A DNA stretch of 64,000 bases from Flavobacteriales bacterium (GTDB taxonomy: Bacteria > Bacteroidota > Bacteroidia > Flavobacteriales > Flavobacteriaceae), in assembly GCA_017303755.1 (NCBI GenBank), contig JAFLBS010000001.1:248001-312000 (forward strand), read 5' to 3'. Under the pieces are notes generated by a model that saw nothing but the letters and a program-made list of their open reading frames with translations, was not told where the DNA came from and did no database searches. Shown in pieces: positions 52,927 through 61,876 of this stretch. Position numbers and translations under genes: made by a program. Position 1 is the stretch's first letter; each line of letters opens with the position of its first letter.

Positions 52927-54925
52927 TTGTAGGTATAATAATAATTAATTCTGTACCATTATTTGTTTTGCTTTTTAGTTCAAAAGTTCCGTTCAGCAAC
53001 TTTACTCTATCTGTTATATTTGACAACCCAATACCTTTTTTGATTTTTGTCACATCCACTCCAATTCCGTTATCAATTATTCTCAAACGAAACTTTCCTT
53101 CAAATAAATCAGCAAAAACACTTGCTTTATTTGCTTTTGAATGTTTAGTTATATTTTGCAAACCCTCTTGTATGATACGATAAACATTTATTTTGAAAAC
53201 ATTATTTATTTCACTCCATATTATATCATTATCCACTTTTAGAGAAATTTCTATAGAATCATTTGAAGTCTCTTTCACTAAATTTTCAATTAGCAATAGA
53301 AAACTCTCTTTATTAAAGTATATATCTCTATTCAAATCGTGAGAGATATCTCTAACTTCTCTTTCTAGTTCTTTTAGTTGTTCTAAATATTTAATCGAGT
53401 TCTCAATTGTTGCTTTATCATGTTTTACTTTTAGAATTGATAAATTTAATCGTATACCTAATAATCTACTTTGAATTCCGTCGTGTAACTCCTTTGAAAT
53501 TCTACTTCTCTCACTATTTCTTCCCTCTTCAATTTTATTTTGCTGATCTATCATCAAATTAAAAATCTCTTCATTTGACTTTTGTTGCATTTGATTTAAC
53601 AACAATATCTTATGATTTGATTTTTGCCTGTAAATTATATACAATAACGATAAAAAAACTATTAAAATGGTAGAAAAAATTGCAATTAGTGTTCTTTGTC
53701 TACTAATTTTTTCTTTTTCAAAAATCAGCTCATCTGTTTCGTACTCAATACGAATGAACTTATTGCGAATCAATCGCTCTTTGTTGAGTAATTTATCTTT
53801 TAATGAAATAATTTCATTTTTATAGGCAACCCTATTTGTGGGCTCACAAAGGGATAAAAAATCCAACAAAACCATTTCGTCTCGATAACTTTTTACCTCT
53901 TTAGAAAGTTCCAATCCTTTATTAAAATAATCTAAAGCATGAGTTGTATCTCTTTTGGATAGATTAAACTCTCCTAATCGGGTATAACTTATTATGACTC
54001 CAAGCTTATTCGAAAGACTGTCTCTTATTTTTAATGGGACTAGAAAATCTTTCTCTTCAACTAAATCATGATTTTGAAATCTAGAGTAGGTAAGATTATC
54101 CAATAAAATTGCGTAAGAAAGTAAGTTTATTTTTTTAAGATTCGGGGTATTTAATCCTTTAACAAAACTCTCTATCGCTTTTGTGTGTTGCTCCGATTTT
54201 TGATATACTATTCCAATGTTGTTGTAGGTTTGTGCAAACAAATCGTTAGAGTCAAATTCATCTTTACTTCTATTCAACTGCTCTAAAGCCATCCCGTAAT
54301 AATAAATAGCTTTCTCAAAATCATTCAACTCATAAAATACCAATCCTAAGACATTATAACAGTCAAAAATCAATCTTTTATCATTAAAATTTTTAGCTAA
54401 TTTTAGTGCTTTTACCGCTTGGATTTCGCTCTCGGCAAAATTATTCTCATACAACTGAAGCTTAGCCATACTTAAAATAACTTGACCTATTTTTTCTTCT
54501 TGTTTGGTAGTTTTCAGCCATTTAACAGCTCTAGTGTAGTACAAGTAAGAGCTATCATTTGTTGCAAATTGAAAATGATAATCACCAATATCTCTGTAAT
54601 ATCTAGCAATTAACACGCTGTCTTTTGAGATTATAGACAATTTTAAATTCTTACGGCAAGTAGCTATGTAATCTTGCCATATTCCAAAATTATAATAATG
54701 GTTTGATAGTTTCCTCAAATAAATTCTATAAGTAGAATCTTTATCCTTTTGCTCTAAAATGGTTTTATATTTCTGCAAAGAAATTTTAACCGCAGCCGAA
54801 TAATAATAAGATCCATCTATAGACTGCGATATACTATCAAGAGATTTATAATCCTGATCAACCTTAATCGCTTTATCCTTACATGAAACAAAAAAAAATA
54901 TAACTATTAATACAAAACGATTCAT
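52913..54925 (-). CDS. Histidine kinase with periplasmic TPR sensor and lipobox-like start
   Basis: 670 residues. The N terminus (LIVIFFFVSCKDK, Cys15) looks like a lipoprotein signal. Several TPR-type helix pairs follow (about 110-350, for example VLGLVFYELNDFEKAIYYYGMAL and TYNNIGIVYQKSEQHTKAIESF). A transmembrane helix lies at about 412-432, then a coiled coil, a HisKA_3 domain with phospho-His481 (RISKELHDGIQSRLLGIRLNL), and an HATPase domain (IIQEGLQNITKHSKA, RIIDNGIGV, GIGLSNITDRVKLL). The TPR region is thus outside the cytoplasm and probably senses a peptide or protein. Confidence 0.92.
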   Translation of the reverse strand: MNRFVLIVIFFFVSCKDKAIKVDQDYKSLDSISQSIDGSYYYSAAVKISLQKYKTILEQKDKDSTYRIYLRKLSNHYYNFGIWQDYIATCRKNLKLSIISKDSVLIARYYRDIGDYHFQFATNDSSYLYYTRAVKWLKTTKQEEKIGQVILSMAKLQLYENNFAESEIQAVKALKLAKNFNDKRLIFDCYNVLGLVFYELNDFEKAIYYYGMALEQLNRSKDEFDSNDLFAQTYNNIGIVYQKSEQHTKAIESFVKGLNTPNLKKINLLSYAILLDNLTYSRFQNHDLVEEKDFLVPLKIRDSLSNKLGVIISYTRLGEFNLSKRDTTHALDYFNKGLELSKEVKSYRDEMVLLDFLSLCEPTNRVAYKNEIISLKDKLLNKERLIRNKFIRIEYETDELIFEKEKISRQRTLIAIFSTILIVFLSLLYIIYRQKSNHKILLLNQMQQKSNEEIFNLMIDQQNKIEEGRNSERSRISKELHDGIQSRLLGIRLNLSILKVKHDKATIENSIKYLEQLKELEREVRDISHDLNRDIYFNKESFLLLIENLVKETSNDSIEISLKVDNDIIWSEINNVFKINVYRIIQEGLQNITKHSKANKASVFADLFEGKFRLRIIDNGIGVDVTKIKKGIGLSNITDRVKLLNGTFELKSKTNNGTELIIIIPTNEQN

Positions 54926-54990
54926 TGAAACGAACTTTTTGTAAAAATAATTATATTTTAAAGAAAAGTAACTTGAAACGGACTCTTTAT

Positions 54991-55146
54991 TTAGTCGTTC
55001 TTTTTTGGAGGAATCGCTATCCCTTCATTATTAAACTGAACATCATGAAAATTACTGTTTTGATTTTGAGGGATTTCGTCTGCTGTACATGAAGATAAAA
55101 GACTCAATAAAACTACTGAAACTGCTAAAAGAATTAATTTTTTCAT
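54991..55146 (-). CDS. 51-residue lipoprotein upstream of the kinase
   Basis: Too short for usual gene callers. It begins MKKLILLAVSVVLLSLLSSC, a textbook lipoprotein signal with Cys20, and the mature part is only 32 residues (CTADEIPQNQ..., ending IAIPPKKND). It lies 65 nt before the kinase gene, on the same strand and downstream of one copy of the shared 30-bp motif, so it is probably first in the regulatory operon. Small lipoproteins with a Pro/Lys-rich end are, as I recall, found near similar kinases; it could be a ligand or accessory of the TPR sensor. Confidence 0.7.
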   Translation of the reverse strand: MKKLILLAVSVVLLSLLSSCTADEIPQNQNSNFHDVQFNNEGIAIPPKKND

Positions 55147-55224
55147 TGCTATAATATTTAAAAATTACACATTACAGAAAGCGCTCTACTTTCCGAAAAA
55201 AAATTAATTATTAAATACTCCTTA

Positions 55225-55254
55225 GCATTATACTTTTACTGCCTTTTTTGTTAA
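55225..55254 (-). promoter_or_regulatory. Shared 30-bp motif, copy upstream of the regulatory operon
   Basis: TTAACAA, four bases, then GGCAGTAAAAGTATAATGC, identical in both blocks to the copy at 52204-52233. It ends 78 nt before the ATG of the small lipoprotein. Confidence 0.65.
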
Positions 55255-55418
55255 TTTTTTAATATTTTAATATTATATATTGCAACATTGTTTATAAAAT
55301 TCATTTTTATCCGCATTTGTCGTTATTTACAAAACAAGCAACAGTTAACACACAAACAGGTGAAAACTAAAAGTTTATTGAAATAAGATTAAATGAAGAA
55401 ACTATTTTTAGTGGCGTT

Positions 55419-57113
55419 TCACCCTCGGTAGATTAGAAAATTATTAACTACCAACACATCCAGGTCAGTTTGATTAAAAAGTGATAACGCCTCCTGCGGA
55501 GTTTCTACAATTGGCATTCCTTTTCGATTAAGGCTTGTGTTAAGAACAACTGCAATACCCGATTCGTTTTCAAAGGCTTCTACCAATTTATAAAATCGAG
55601 GATTCCATGATTTTTCAATAGTTTGAACGCGTGCCGAACCGTCTTGATGTGTGACGTTACAAAGTTGTTGGAGAAATTCTTTTTTAGTTCGATCCACAAG
55701 AATCATGTACGGACTGTTGCGTCCTACTTCAAAATACTCGTGAACTTTTTCTTTTAAAACTGCTGGAGCAAACGGACGAAAATCTTCTCTAAACTTGATG
55801 TTTCGATTGATGTGGTCTTTCATTCCGATTATGCCTGGATGAGCTATAATACTTCTTCTTCCTAAAGAACGAGGTCCAAATTCTGAACCCGATTGAAACC
55901 AAGCAATTGTCTTACCTTCGTTGAGTTTTTTGGCACAGTAGTTTAGTAACTCCTCTTCATTATGAAATTCTATTTTTGAATAATCCTCTGATGAAATAAG
56001 CGCTTCTTCTACTTCTTTCTTCGTATAATTTTTCCCAAAACACGTGCTTCCATCGTGTTCTGCTTTTGGCATTTTTAGGTGTTCTAACCAACCGTAATAG
56101 GCGCAACCCAAAGCCAAACCATTGTCGGCTGCTGCGGGTTCGATGTAAAGATTTTTAATCAAATTTAAATCTTCGAGTTTGGCATTCGCAACAGCGTTTA
56201 AAGCCACACCACCCGAATAACATAAATTTTCGTTTGGAAACTGTTCTACTCTATTTTTAATGCAATGAATCACGGCTTTTTCAACTTGTTCTTGCGCCCA
56301 TTTGGCTACATTAGCGTAATAGTCAAAATGCTTTTTGAAGTATTCATAACCTTGCGATGGATTGGTGAAATGGTGTTTCCAATCGTCTTTGACCAATAAT
56401 CGTCCTGAATCAAACTCAAAAGCATCGAAGTTGTAAATACCAGATGTTCCGAAAGGCGCCAAACCCATTAATTTCCCAACATCGTCCATATCACCAAAAA
56501 CATAGTTACTGATGGAAGCATAAAATCCGCCAATGGAATGTTGTGTCGTTGGTAATTGAAATTCACTCGTCGATTGCTCTGCCATAACACTAAAATCCTT
56601 AATCAACGGAATGAGTTTTTGACCATCAAAATGATAAAAACTGTCTTTTTCGCATTGCATTTGATTGATTTCGAAAAAAGAAGCATCAATACTATTTTTT
56701 TGCTCAGGATGTAATTCAATGAATTGGTCTAATGGACTTCCACAACCGTCAATCACCATTACATTACAATCGGAAAACGGAGAAGTTCCCACTGCGCTGT
56801 ACGCATGCGCCAAATGATGAGAAATGTCTATGATTTTTGGTTGATTTGTATCGACGAACAAGCGCTTTCCTTTAAAAAAATCGCGTTTTGGAAGTGTAAA
56901 ATTTTCGCATTGAACCACAATCGCAATATCTTCTAAAGAAATCCCTTCCGCATCCAAACAATAGTGAATGGCTTCGGAATCGTTTCCGCCATCGTGTTTG
57001 ATACGAGTTATACGCTCTTTTTCGATAGCAACACACACTTTCCCATCTTTCAATAAAACAGCCGAACCGTTGTGTGACAATCCAGTTCCGAGTACATATA
57101 TAGGTTTAGACAT
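55419..57113 (-). CDS. NodU/CmcH-type carbamoyltransferase
   Basis: About 564 residues. These enzymes transfer a carbamoyl group from carbamoyl phosphate to a hydroxyl of a sugar or secondary metabolite. The N-terminal Kae1-like ASKHA domain has ISHHLAHAYSAVGTSPF, VMVIDGCGSPLD and NLCYSGGVALNAVANAKL; the C-terminal domain has FGPRSLGRRSIIAHP, FRPFAPAVLKE and VLNTSLNRKGMPIVETP. The frame opens at 57176, but the ATG at 57113 (MSKPIYVLGTGLSHNGSAVLL) fits the family. It stands alone, so the substrate is unknown; cell-surface glycan is a reasonable guess. Confidence 0.92.
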   Translation of the reverse strand: MSKPIYVLGTGLSHNGSAVLLKDGKVCVAIEKERITRIKHDGGNDSEAIHYCLDAEGISLEDIAIVVQCENFTLPKRDFFKGKRLFVDTNQPKIIDISHHLAHAYSAVGTSPFSDCNVMVIDGCGSPLDQFIELHPEQKNSIDASFFEINQMQCEKDSFYHFDGQKLIPLIKDFSVMAEQSTSEFQLPTTQHSIGGFYASISNYVFGDMDDVGKLMGLAPFGTSGIYNFDAFEFDSGRLLVKDDWKHHFTNPSQGYEYFKKHFDYYANVAKWAQEQVEKAVIHCIKNRVEQFPNENLCYSGGVALNAVANAKLEDLNLIKNLYIEPAAADNGLALGCAYYGWLEHLKMPKAEHDGSTCFGKNYTKKEVEEALISSEDYSKIEFHNEEELLNYCAKKLNEGKTIAWFQSGSEFGPRSLGRRSIIAHPGIIGMKDHINRNIKFREDFRPFAPAVLKEKVHEYFEVGRNSPYMILVDRTKKEFLQQLCNVTHQDGSARVQTIEKSWNPRFYKLVEAFENESGIAVVLNTSLNRKGMPIVETPQEALSLFNQTDLDVLVVNNFLIYRG

Positions 57114-57224
57114 TACTGATTTCTTTGTGCTAAAAATAGTGTTTAAATTGCAATTGACAAGGATTTTGCATTGCATAAAACGGTTTGGCAGGCACGATTT
57201 TGAAGCTATAATTTTATTTTTTTG

Positions 57225-57335
57225 GCCACGAATTCACAAATTAATTACAGTATAATTTGATTTTATTCGAATGTTCATCTAAGATGAACAAATTTTATGT
57301 TCTAAGCTATATTTTTTAATTCGTGAATTCGTGGC
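57225..57335. repeat. Inverted repeat GCCACGAATTC
   Basis: Arms at 57225-57243 (GCCACGAATTCACAAATTA) and 57317-57335 match at 18 of 19 positions when one is inverted, enclosing 73 nt of AT-rich DNA. A related GCCACGAATTCGCGAATT occurs at 37885. The rest of the gap 57114-57422 holds only the promoter noted separately. Confidence 0.75.
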
Positions 57336-57390
57336 AGAAAATTTACCACATCATTTATCACATTTTATTAAAAAAAACTGACTTATTCTG

Positions 57391-57398
57391 TACATTTG
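57391..57398 (+). promoter_or_regulatory. -7 box for the O-methyltransferase gene
   Basis: TACATTTG fits TAnnTTTG, 24 nt before the ATG at 57423. It supports that start over the TTG at 57396. Confidence 0.6.
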
Positions 57399-57422
57399 AG
57401 GCAAAAACAAATTTTACATATC

Positions 57423-58064
57423 ATGCATTTTCTATCGGAAGATTTAGAGATTTACATCGAAAACCATTCGCAAAACGAACCTGAATTATTAGCGCAACTC
57501 AATAAAGAAACGTATCAAAAAATATTGTTGCCGCGTATGTTGAGTGGTCATTTTCAAGGAAGAGTTTTGAGTATGTTGTCGAAGTTGATTCGACCTACGA
57601 CTATTTTAGAAATCGGGACTTACACGGGTTATTCTGCATTGTGTTTGTGTGAAGGAATGCAGGAAAATGGCGTTTTACATACCATTGACATCAAAGAAGA
57701 ATTGGTAGATTTTCAACGTAAATACTTTGACAAATCGCCTTGGGGAAATCAGATTATGCAACATTTAGGCGAAGCATTGGATATCATTCCGAATCTCGAT
57801 TTGAAATTTGACTTGGTTTTTATAGATGCTGATAAAGAAAACTACATCCACTATTTTAATTTGATTGTTCCTAAGATGAACAAAGGCGGAATCATCTTAT
57901 CCGACAATGTATTGTGGAGCGGAAAAGTGGTAGAAGAAGTACATCCGAATGATATTTCTACGAAAGTACTATTGGAGTACAATCATCTTTTAAACACCGA
58001 TGCGCGAGTAGAAAGTGTGTTACTTCCTATTCGCGACGGTTTGACAGTGAGTCGCGTGCTTTAA
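57423..58064 (+). CDS. SAM-dependent O-methyltransferase (COMT-like)
   Basis: 213 residues, class I methyltransferase of the metal-dependent catechol/caffeoyl-CoA type. Motifs: RMLSGHFQGRVLSMLSKL, ILEIGTYTGYSALCLCEGM (SAM loop), HTIDIKEELVDF, LDLKFDLVFIDADKENYIHYF (metal and substrate region), and KGGIILSDNVLWSGKVVE. The substrate is unknown but should have adjacent hydroxyls. Its stop codon overlaps the convergent DUF2892-like gene by four bases. Confidence 0.92.
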   Translation: MHFLSEDLEIYIENHSQNEPELLAQLNKETYQKILLPRMLSGHFQGRVLSMLSKLIRPTTILEIGTYTGYSALCLCEGMQENGVLHTIDIKEELVDFQRKYFDKSPWGNQIMQHLGEALDIIPNLDLKFDLVFIDADKENYIHYFNLIVPKMNKGGIILSDNVLWSGKVVEEVHPNDISTKVLLEYNHLLNTDARVESVLLPIRDGLTVSRVL

Positions 58065-58246
58065 TCTTTTACGCCTAATTTACTCAAAATATCTTCCATT
58101 AAACACCATTTCGTGATGGACGATTGCAATAAATTGGCACCAACAAAAGCGGTAAACCACAACCAATTTATACTGACATAAATTGCTAAAAGCACACTGA
58201 TTAGGACAAAAGTTCCTGCGATGGCTCTGATGATTCTGTTTTTCAT
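58061..58246 (-). CDS. Small DUF2892-like membrane protein
   Basis: 61 residues from the ATG at 58246 (the frame reaches a TTG at 58264). Two predicted hydrophobic helices (IIRAIAGTFVLISVLLAIYV, and WLWFTAFVGANLLQSSITKW) with CLMEDILSKLG after them match the inner-membrane protein family DUF2892. It starts 1 nt after the preceding gene's stop codon, so it is the last gene of the efflux operon. Function unknown. Confidence 0.78.
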   Translation of the reverse strand: MKNRIIRAIAGTFVLISVLLAIYVSINWLWFTAFVGANLLQSSITKWCLMEDILSKLGVKD

Positions 58247-58247
58247 T

Positions 58248-58553
58248 TTAATTTGTTTTTTCAATATTTAAAACGGCAATATGAATGTGCGAAAGTGTTT
58301 CTTGTTTGACATTGAACTCTTTCACCGAATTGCAGACGATATCCACATTCTCTTTAGCTACAAAAGCGTAAAATAGTATCGATTCATTTTCGTTCATTTC
58401 GGTTCCGAACCAATTGCTTTCAATAGCATCATCTGAGGCATCGCGAAAACCCGTTACTTCTTTGTATGAATACGTTTTTACTTGCGCTTTTTTCAAAATG
58501 CTTTTGACTTCTTTTTCAAATTCGGCTACTGCTGTGATTAATAATAGTTTCAT
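58248..58553 (-). CDS. Small PII/CutA-like protein of the efflux operon
   Basis: 101 residues, cytoplasmic. The pattern MKLLLITAVAEFEKEVKSILKKAQV, SYKEVTGFRD, ESILFYAFV and LSHIHIAVLNIEKT looks like a ferredoxin-like PII or CutA fold, and I recall similar small proteins (DUF3240-like) beside metal-type RND pumps. The call rests on overall shape; no T-loop signature of true PII was recognised. It lies between the pump gene (58-nt gap with GTTTCAA repeats) and the DUF2892-like gene. Confidence 0.55.
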   Translation of the reverse strand: MKLLLITAVAEFEKEVKSILKKAQVKTYSYKEVTGFRDASDDAIESNWFGTEMNENESILFYAFVAKENVDIVCNSVKEFNVKQETLSHIHIAVLNIEKTN

Positions 58554-58563
58554 ATTTTTTTTT

Positions 58564-58606
58564 GTTTCAAGTTTCAGGTTTCAAGTTTCAGGTTAGCAAC
58601 TTGAAA
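58564..58606. repeat. GTTTCAA/GTTTCAG array
   Basis: Four 7-nt units alternate GTTTCAA and GTTTCAG (58564-58591), followed by the inverse AACTTGAAAC. Confidence 0.8.
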
Positions 58607-58611
58607 CTAAA

Positions 58612-61600
58612 TTAATTCTCCCATTTTTTTCTTTCAGTGATGTAATAAATCAGCGGAACTACAATCAATGTTAGTAATGTAGAAACAATTGCTCCGAATA
58701 CTAACGAGATAGCCAATCCTTGAAAAATGGGATCAAAAAGGATGATGGATGCTCCAATAACCACCGCGCCTGTTGTTAATAAAATGGGTGTTGTTCGCAC
58801 CGCGCCCGCTTCGATAATGGCTTGTTTAAGTGGAATTCCATCATTCAAACGAATTTCGATAAAGTCGATGAGCAGTACCGAATTTCGAACCATTACTCCA
58901 GCCAAAGCAATCATTCCGATGAAGGAAGTTGCAGTGAAAAACGCACCTAACAACCAATGTCCTAATACAATTCCGACTAATGAAAGTGGAATCGCCATCA
59001 TCATCACCATTGGCGTTTTGAAATTTTGGAACCAACCAACAATCAACATGTAAATAATCACGATTACCACTAAAAACGCAGCACCTAAATCGCGGAAAAC
59101 TTCTAATGTGATTTGCCATTCGCCGTCCCATTTTACAGTGAAATCACTTTCATCGGCTGGTTGTTCCATATACAATTCGTTGACTTTATAGCCTTTGGGC
59201 AGCTTCATTTTTTGCAGTTTTTCGTTCATTCCCAAAATCGCATACACCGGACTTTCCAAAGCGCCCGCCATATCAGCTGTAACATACACAACGCGTTTTT
59301 GATCTTTTCTGTAAATGGTTTTCTGTAAAGTATCGGTCACCACTTTTACCAAATCAGAAACGGGAACTACGTTACCATAACTGCCTTTAATTTTTAAGTT
59401 TTGGATATCTTGTAACGAGGTTTTGTCTTTGTCATCCAACGAAAGCACAATCCCAACATTATCGTTAGAACGCTCATCGTACAAGTTGGAAACGGGATAT
59501 TCTTTTAACAAATACGTCAAATTTCCAACTACTTGTTGAGGCGCAATTCCGTTTAACATTGCTTTTTCTTTGTCGACTTCCAATTTGTATTCGGTTTGGT
59601 TATCTTCTACCATCCAATCGATATCAACGATATCAGTAGTGTTTTCTAAAATAGTTTTTACTTGATTGGCTACTGCAATTTGATCTTTGTAGTTCGGACC
59701 ATAGATTTCGGCAACCAAAGTGGATAATACTGGCGGTCCAGGTGGAACTTCGATAATTTTCACATTGGCTCCGTATTTCTTGGCAATTTTTTGAACTTCG
59801 GGACGAACAATTTTGGCGATGTCGTGACTTTGTAAATCGCGGTCTTCTTTGTGGAGTAAATTCACTTGAATATCGGCCATATTGCTTCCACCACGCAAAT
59901 CGTAGTGACGCACTAAACCGTTGAATGTGATTGGTGCAGACGTTCCGATGTAATTTTGGTAATTCACCACTTCAGGAATGGTCGACAAATACTGAGCGAT
60001 TTCTTGGGTAACTGCAGCGGTGCGTTCTAACGTAGTTCCTTCGGGCATATCAATCACCACTTGGAATTCATTTTTATTATCAAAAGGCAACATTTTTACA
60101 GCGACCGATTTGGTGAAAAACATCATCACCGAACCTAATAAAAGTAACACCGTAATTCCCAACATCAAGCGGCGTTTTTTCGAACTTTCTAAAAACGGAC
60201 GTTCCCATTTGTTGTAGATTTTGTAAATCCAAGACGTTTCTAATCCTTGTTCGGCTTTATGTTCTTGTTCGTCTTTTTCATGTAATAAATGATATCCTAA
60301 ATAAGGTGTTACAGTTAATGCAACAAACAACGACAACAACATCGCAATCGAAGCGCCAATTGGCATCGGACTCATATATGGACCCATCATTCCCGACACA
60401 AACGCCATTGGTAAAATAGCCGCAATAACAGTAAAAGTAGCCAGTATAGTAGGATTTCCGACTTCGTTAATGGCATAAATTGCGGCTTGTTTGAATGGCA
60501 GTCGCTTCATTTTGAAATGACGGTGCATGTTTTCGGCGATGATGATACTATCGTCAACTACAATTCCGACTACAAAAACTAGGGCAAAAAGGGTGATTCT
60601 ATTTAATGTATATCCCAATAAATAATAGGAAAATAACGTCAATGCAAACGTCAACGGAACCGAGAAAAACACGACCAATCCGCCGCGCCATCCCATGGCT
60701 AACATTACTAAAATAGTTACTGCTATAATAGCGATTCCTAAATGCATCAGTAATTCGCCTACTTTATGAGACGCAGTTTCGCCATAATTACGTGAAACTT
60801 CTACATGTACGTCATCAGTAATAACAGTGCGTTTTAAATGTTCTACTTTTTCTAAAATCTTCTCAGAAATTTTCATGGCATCGGCGCCTTTTACTTTCCC
60901 AATGGAAATGGTAACCGCAGGATATTCCGAATTATTTTTAGCGAAACTTTCGTTGGCTTTTCCGTACCCAAACGACACATAACTTCTAGGCGTTGACGGA
61001 CCATCTTGTACCGAAGCAACTTGTTTTAAATAGACTGGCATATTGGAATTAACACCAACCACTAAGTTTTCAATATCTTCTGAAGTAGATAAAAACTGAC
61101 CTGTTGTTACTAAAAACTCTTGGTCGCCCGACACAAAACTACCCGATTGTGAGCTTCCGTTATTGGCTTGAATCATTTGCATAATTCCAAGCGCATCAAC
61201 ACCATTTTCGGCCATCTTATCTTTGTCGAGCACTACTTTTACCTCACGATTTCGTCCACCGATTTCTTTGGTAATCGCAACGTCTTTTACTTTTTCGATT
61301 TCAGAAGTCACTTCTTCAGCGATTTGTCGGATTTCAAAATCGTTTAGTTTCTCACTCCACAGTGTTAATCCTAACATTGGAACATCATCGATGGAACGTG
61401 TTTTCACCATGGGTTTGTATACGCCTTGCGGAAACATATTTTCGTATTTGGCCAATTCGTCGTACAATTTCACGTACGAGCGTTCGACATCCTGACCCAC
61501 AAAAAACTGAACAATAATCATCGCCTGACCATTCATCGCCATACTATGAACATGTTCAACTCCTTTGATGTTCGAAATAATTTTTTCTAAGGGTTTTACG

Positions 61601-61803
61601 ACTCTACTTTCCACTTCGGCCGGACTTGCGCCAGGATAACCGACCATCACATCCGCCATGGGAACGTTGATTTGCGGTTCTTCTTCGCGCGGAATTAAAA
61701 ACGAACTGTACACACCAATAATCATCAGCGCGACCATCAACAAAATGGTCAATTTCGAGTTGATGAAAAAATGGGCTATTTTACCTGATATACCTTCTTG
61801 CAT
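58612..61803 (-). CDS. RND-family efflux pump, AcrB/CzcA-like
   Basis: A 1063-residue inner-membrane proton-driven transporter with twelve transmembrane segments in two halves, each with a large periplasmic loop. Motifs: IPREEEPQINVPMADVMVGYPGASPAEVESRV near the start, the TM4 charged motif VFVVGIVVDDSIIIAENMHRH, LSLFVALTVTPYLG, and the second-half IGMIALAGVMVRNSVLLIDFIE. The DD pair in TM4 is the proton relay. The substrate (drug or metal) cannot be fixed from sequence. It sits between its adaptor gene and the small PII-like gene. Confidence 0.95.
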   Translation of the reverse strand: MQEGISGKIAHFFINSKLTILLMVALMIIGVYSSFLIPREEEPQINVPMADVMVGYPGASPAEVESRVVKPLEKIISNIKGVEHVHSMAMNGQAMIIVQFFVGQDVERSYVKLYDELAKYENMFPQGVYKPMVKTRSIDDVPMLGLTLWSEKLNDFEIRQIAEEVTSEIEKVKDVAITKEIGGRNREVKVVLDKDKMAENGVDALGIMQMIQANNGSSQSGSFVSGDQEFLVTTGQFLSTSEDIENLVVGVNSNMPVYLKQVASVQDGPSTPRSYVSFGYGKANESFAKNNSEYPAVTISIGKVKGADAMKISEKILEKVEHLKRTVITDDVHVEVSRNYGETASHKVGELLMHLGIAIIAVTILVMLAMGWRGGLVVFFSVPLTFALTLFSYYLLGYTLNRITLFALVFVVGIVVDDSIIIAENMHRHFKMKRLPFKQAAIYAINEVGNPTILATFTVIAAILPMAFVSGMMGPYMSPMPIGASIAMLLSLFVALTVTPYLGYHLLHEKDEQEHKAEQGLETSWIYKIYNKWERPFLESSKKRRLMLGITVLLLLGSVMMFFTKSVAVKMLPFDNKNEFQVVIDMPEGTTLERTAAVTQEIAQYLSTIPEVVNYQNYIGTSAPITFNGLVRHYDLRGGSNMADIQVNLLHKEDRDLQSHDIAKIVRPEVQKIAKKYGANVKIIEVPPGPPVLSTLVAEIYGPNYKDQIAVANQVKTILENTTDIVDIDWMVEDNQTEYKLEVDKEKAMLNGIAPQQVVGNLTYLLKEYPVSNLYDERSNDNVGIVLSLDDKDKTSLQDIQNLKIKGSYGNVVPVSDLVKVVTDTLQKTIYRKDQKRVVYVTADMAGALESPVYAILGMNEKLQKMKLPKGYKVNELYMEQPADESDFTVKWDGEWQITLEVFRDLGAAFLVVIVIIYMLIVGWFQNFKTPMVMMMAIPLSLVGIVLGHWLLGAFFTATSFIGMIALAGVMVRNSVLLIDFIEIRLNDGIPLKQAIIEAGAVRTTPILLTTGAVVIGASIILFDPIFQGLAISLVFGAIVSTLLTLIVVPLIYYITERKKWEN

Positions 61804-61876
61804 GTTTCTTTGTTTAAATGTTTAAGGTTTAAAAGTTTAAAATTGTTAACCAACTAAAACTTAAAACCGTAACTGA

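Noticed and set aside
44445-55418. Mobile island with ends
   Set aside because: The region looks AT-richer by eye, but no integrase, transposase or flanking direct repeats were found, so transfer is not claimed.
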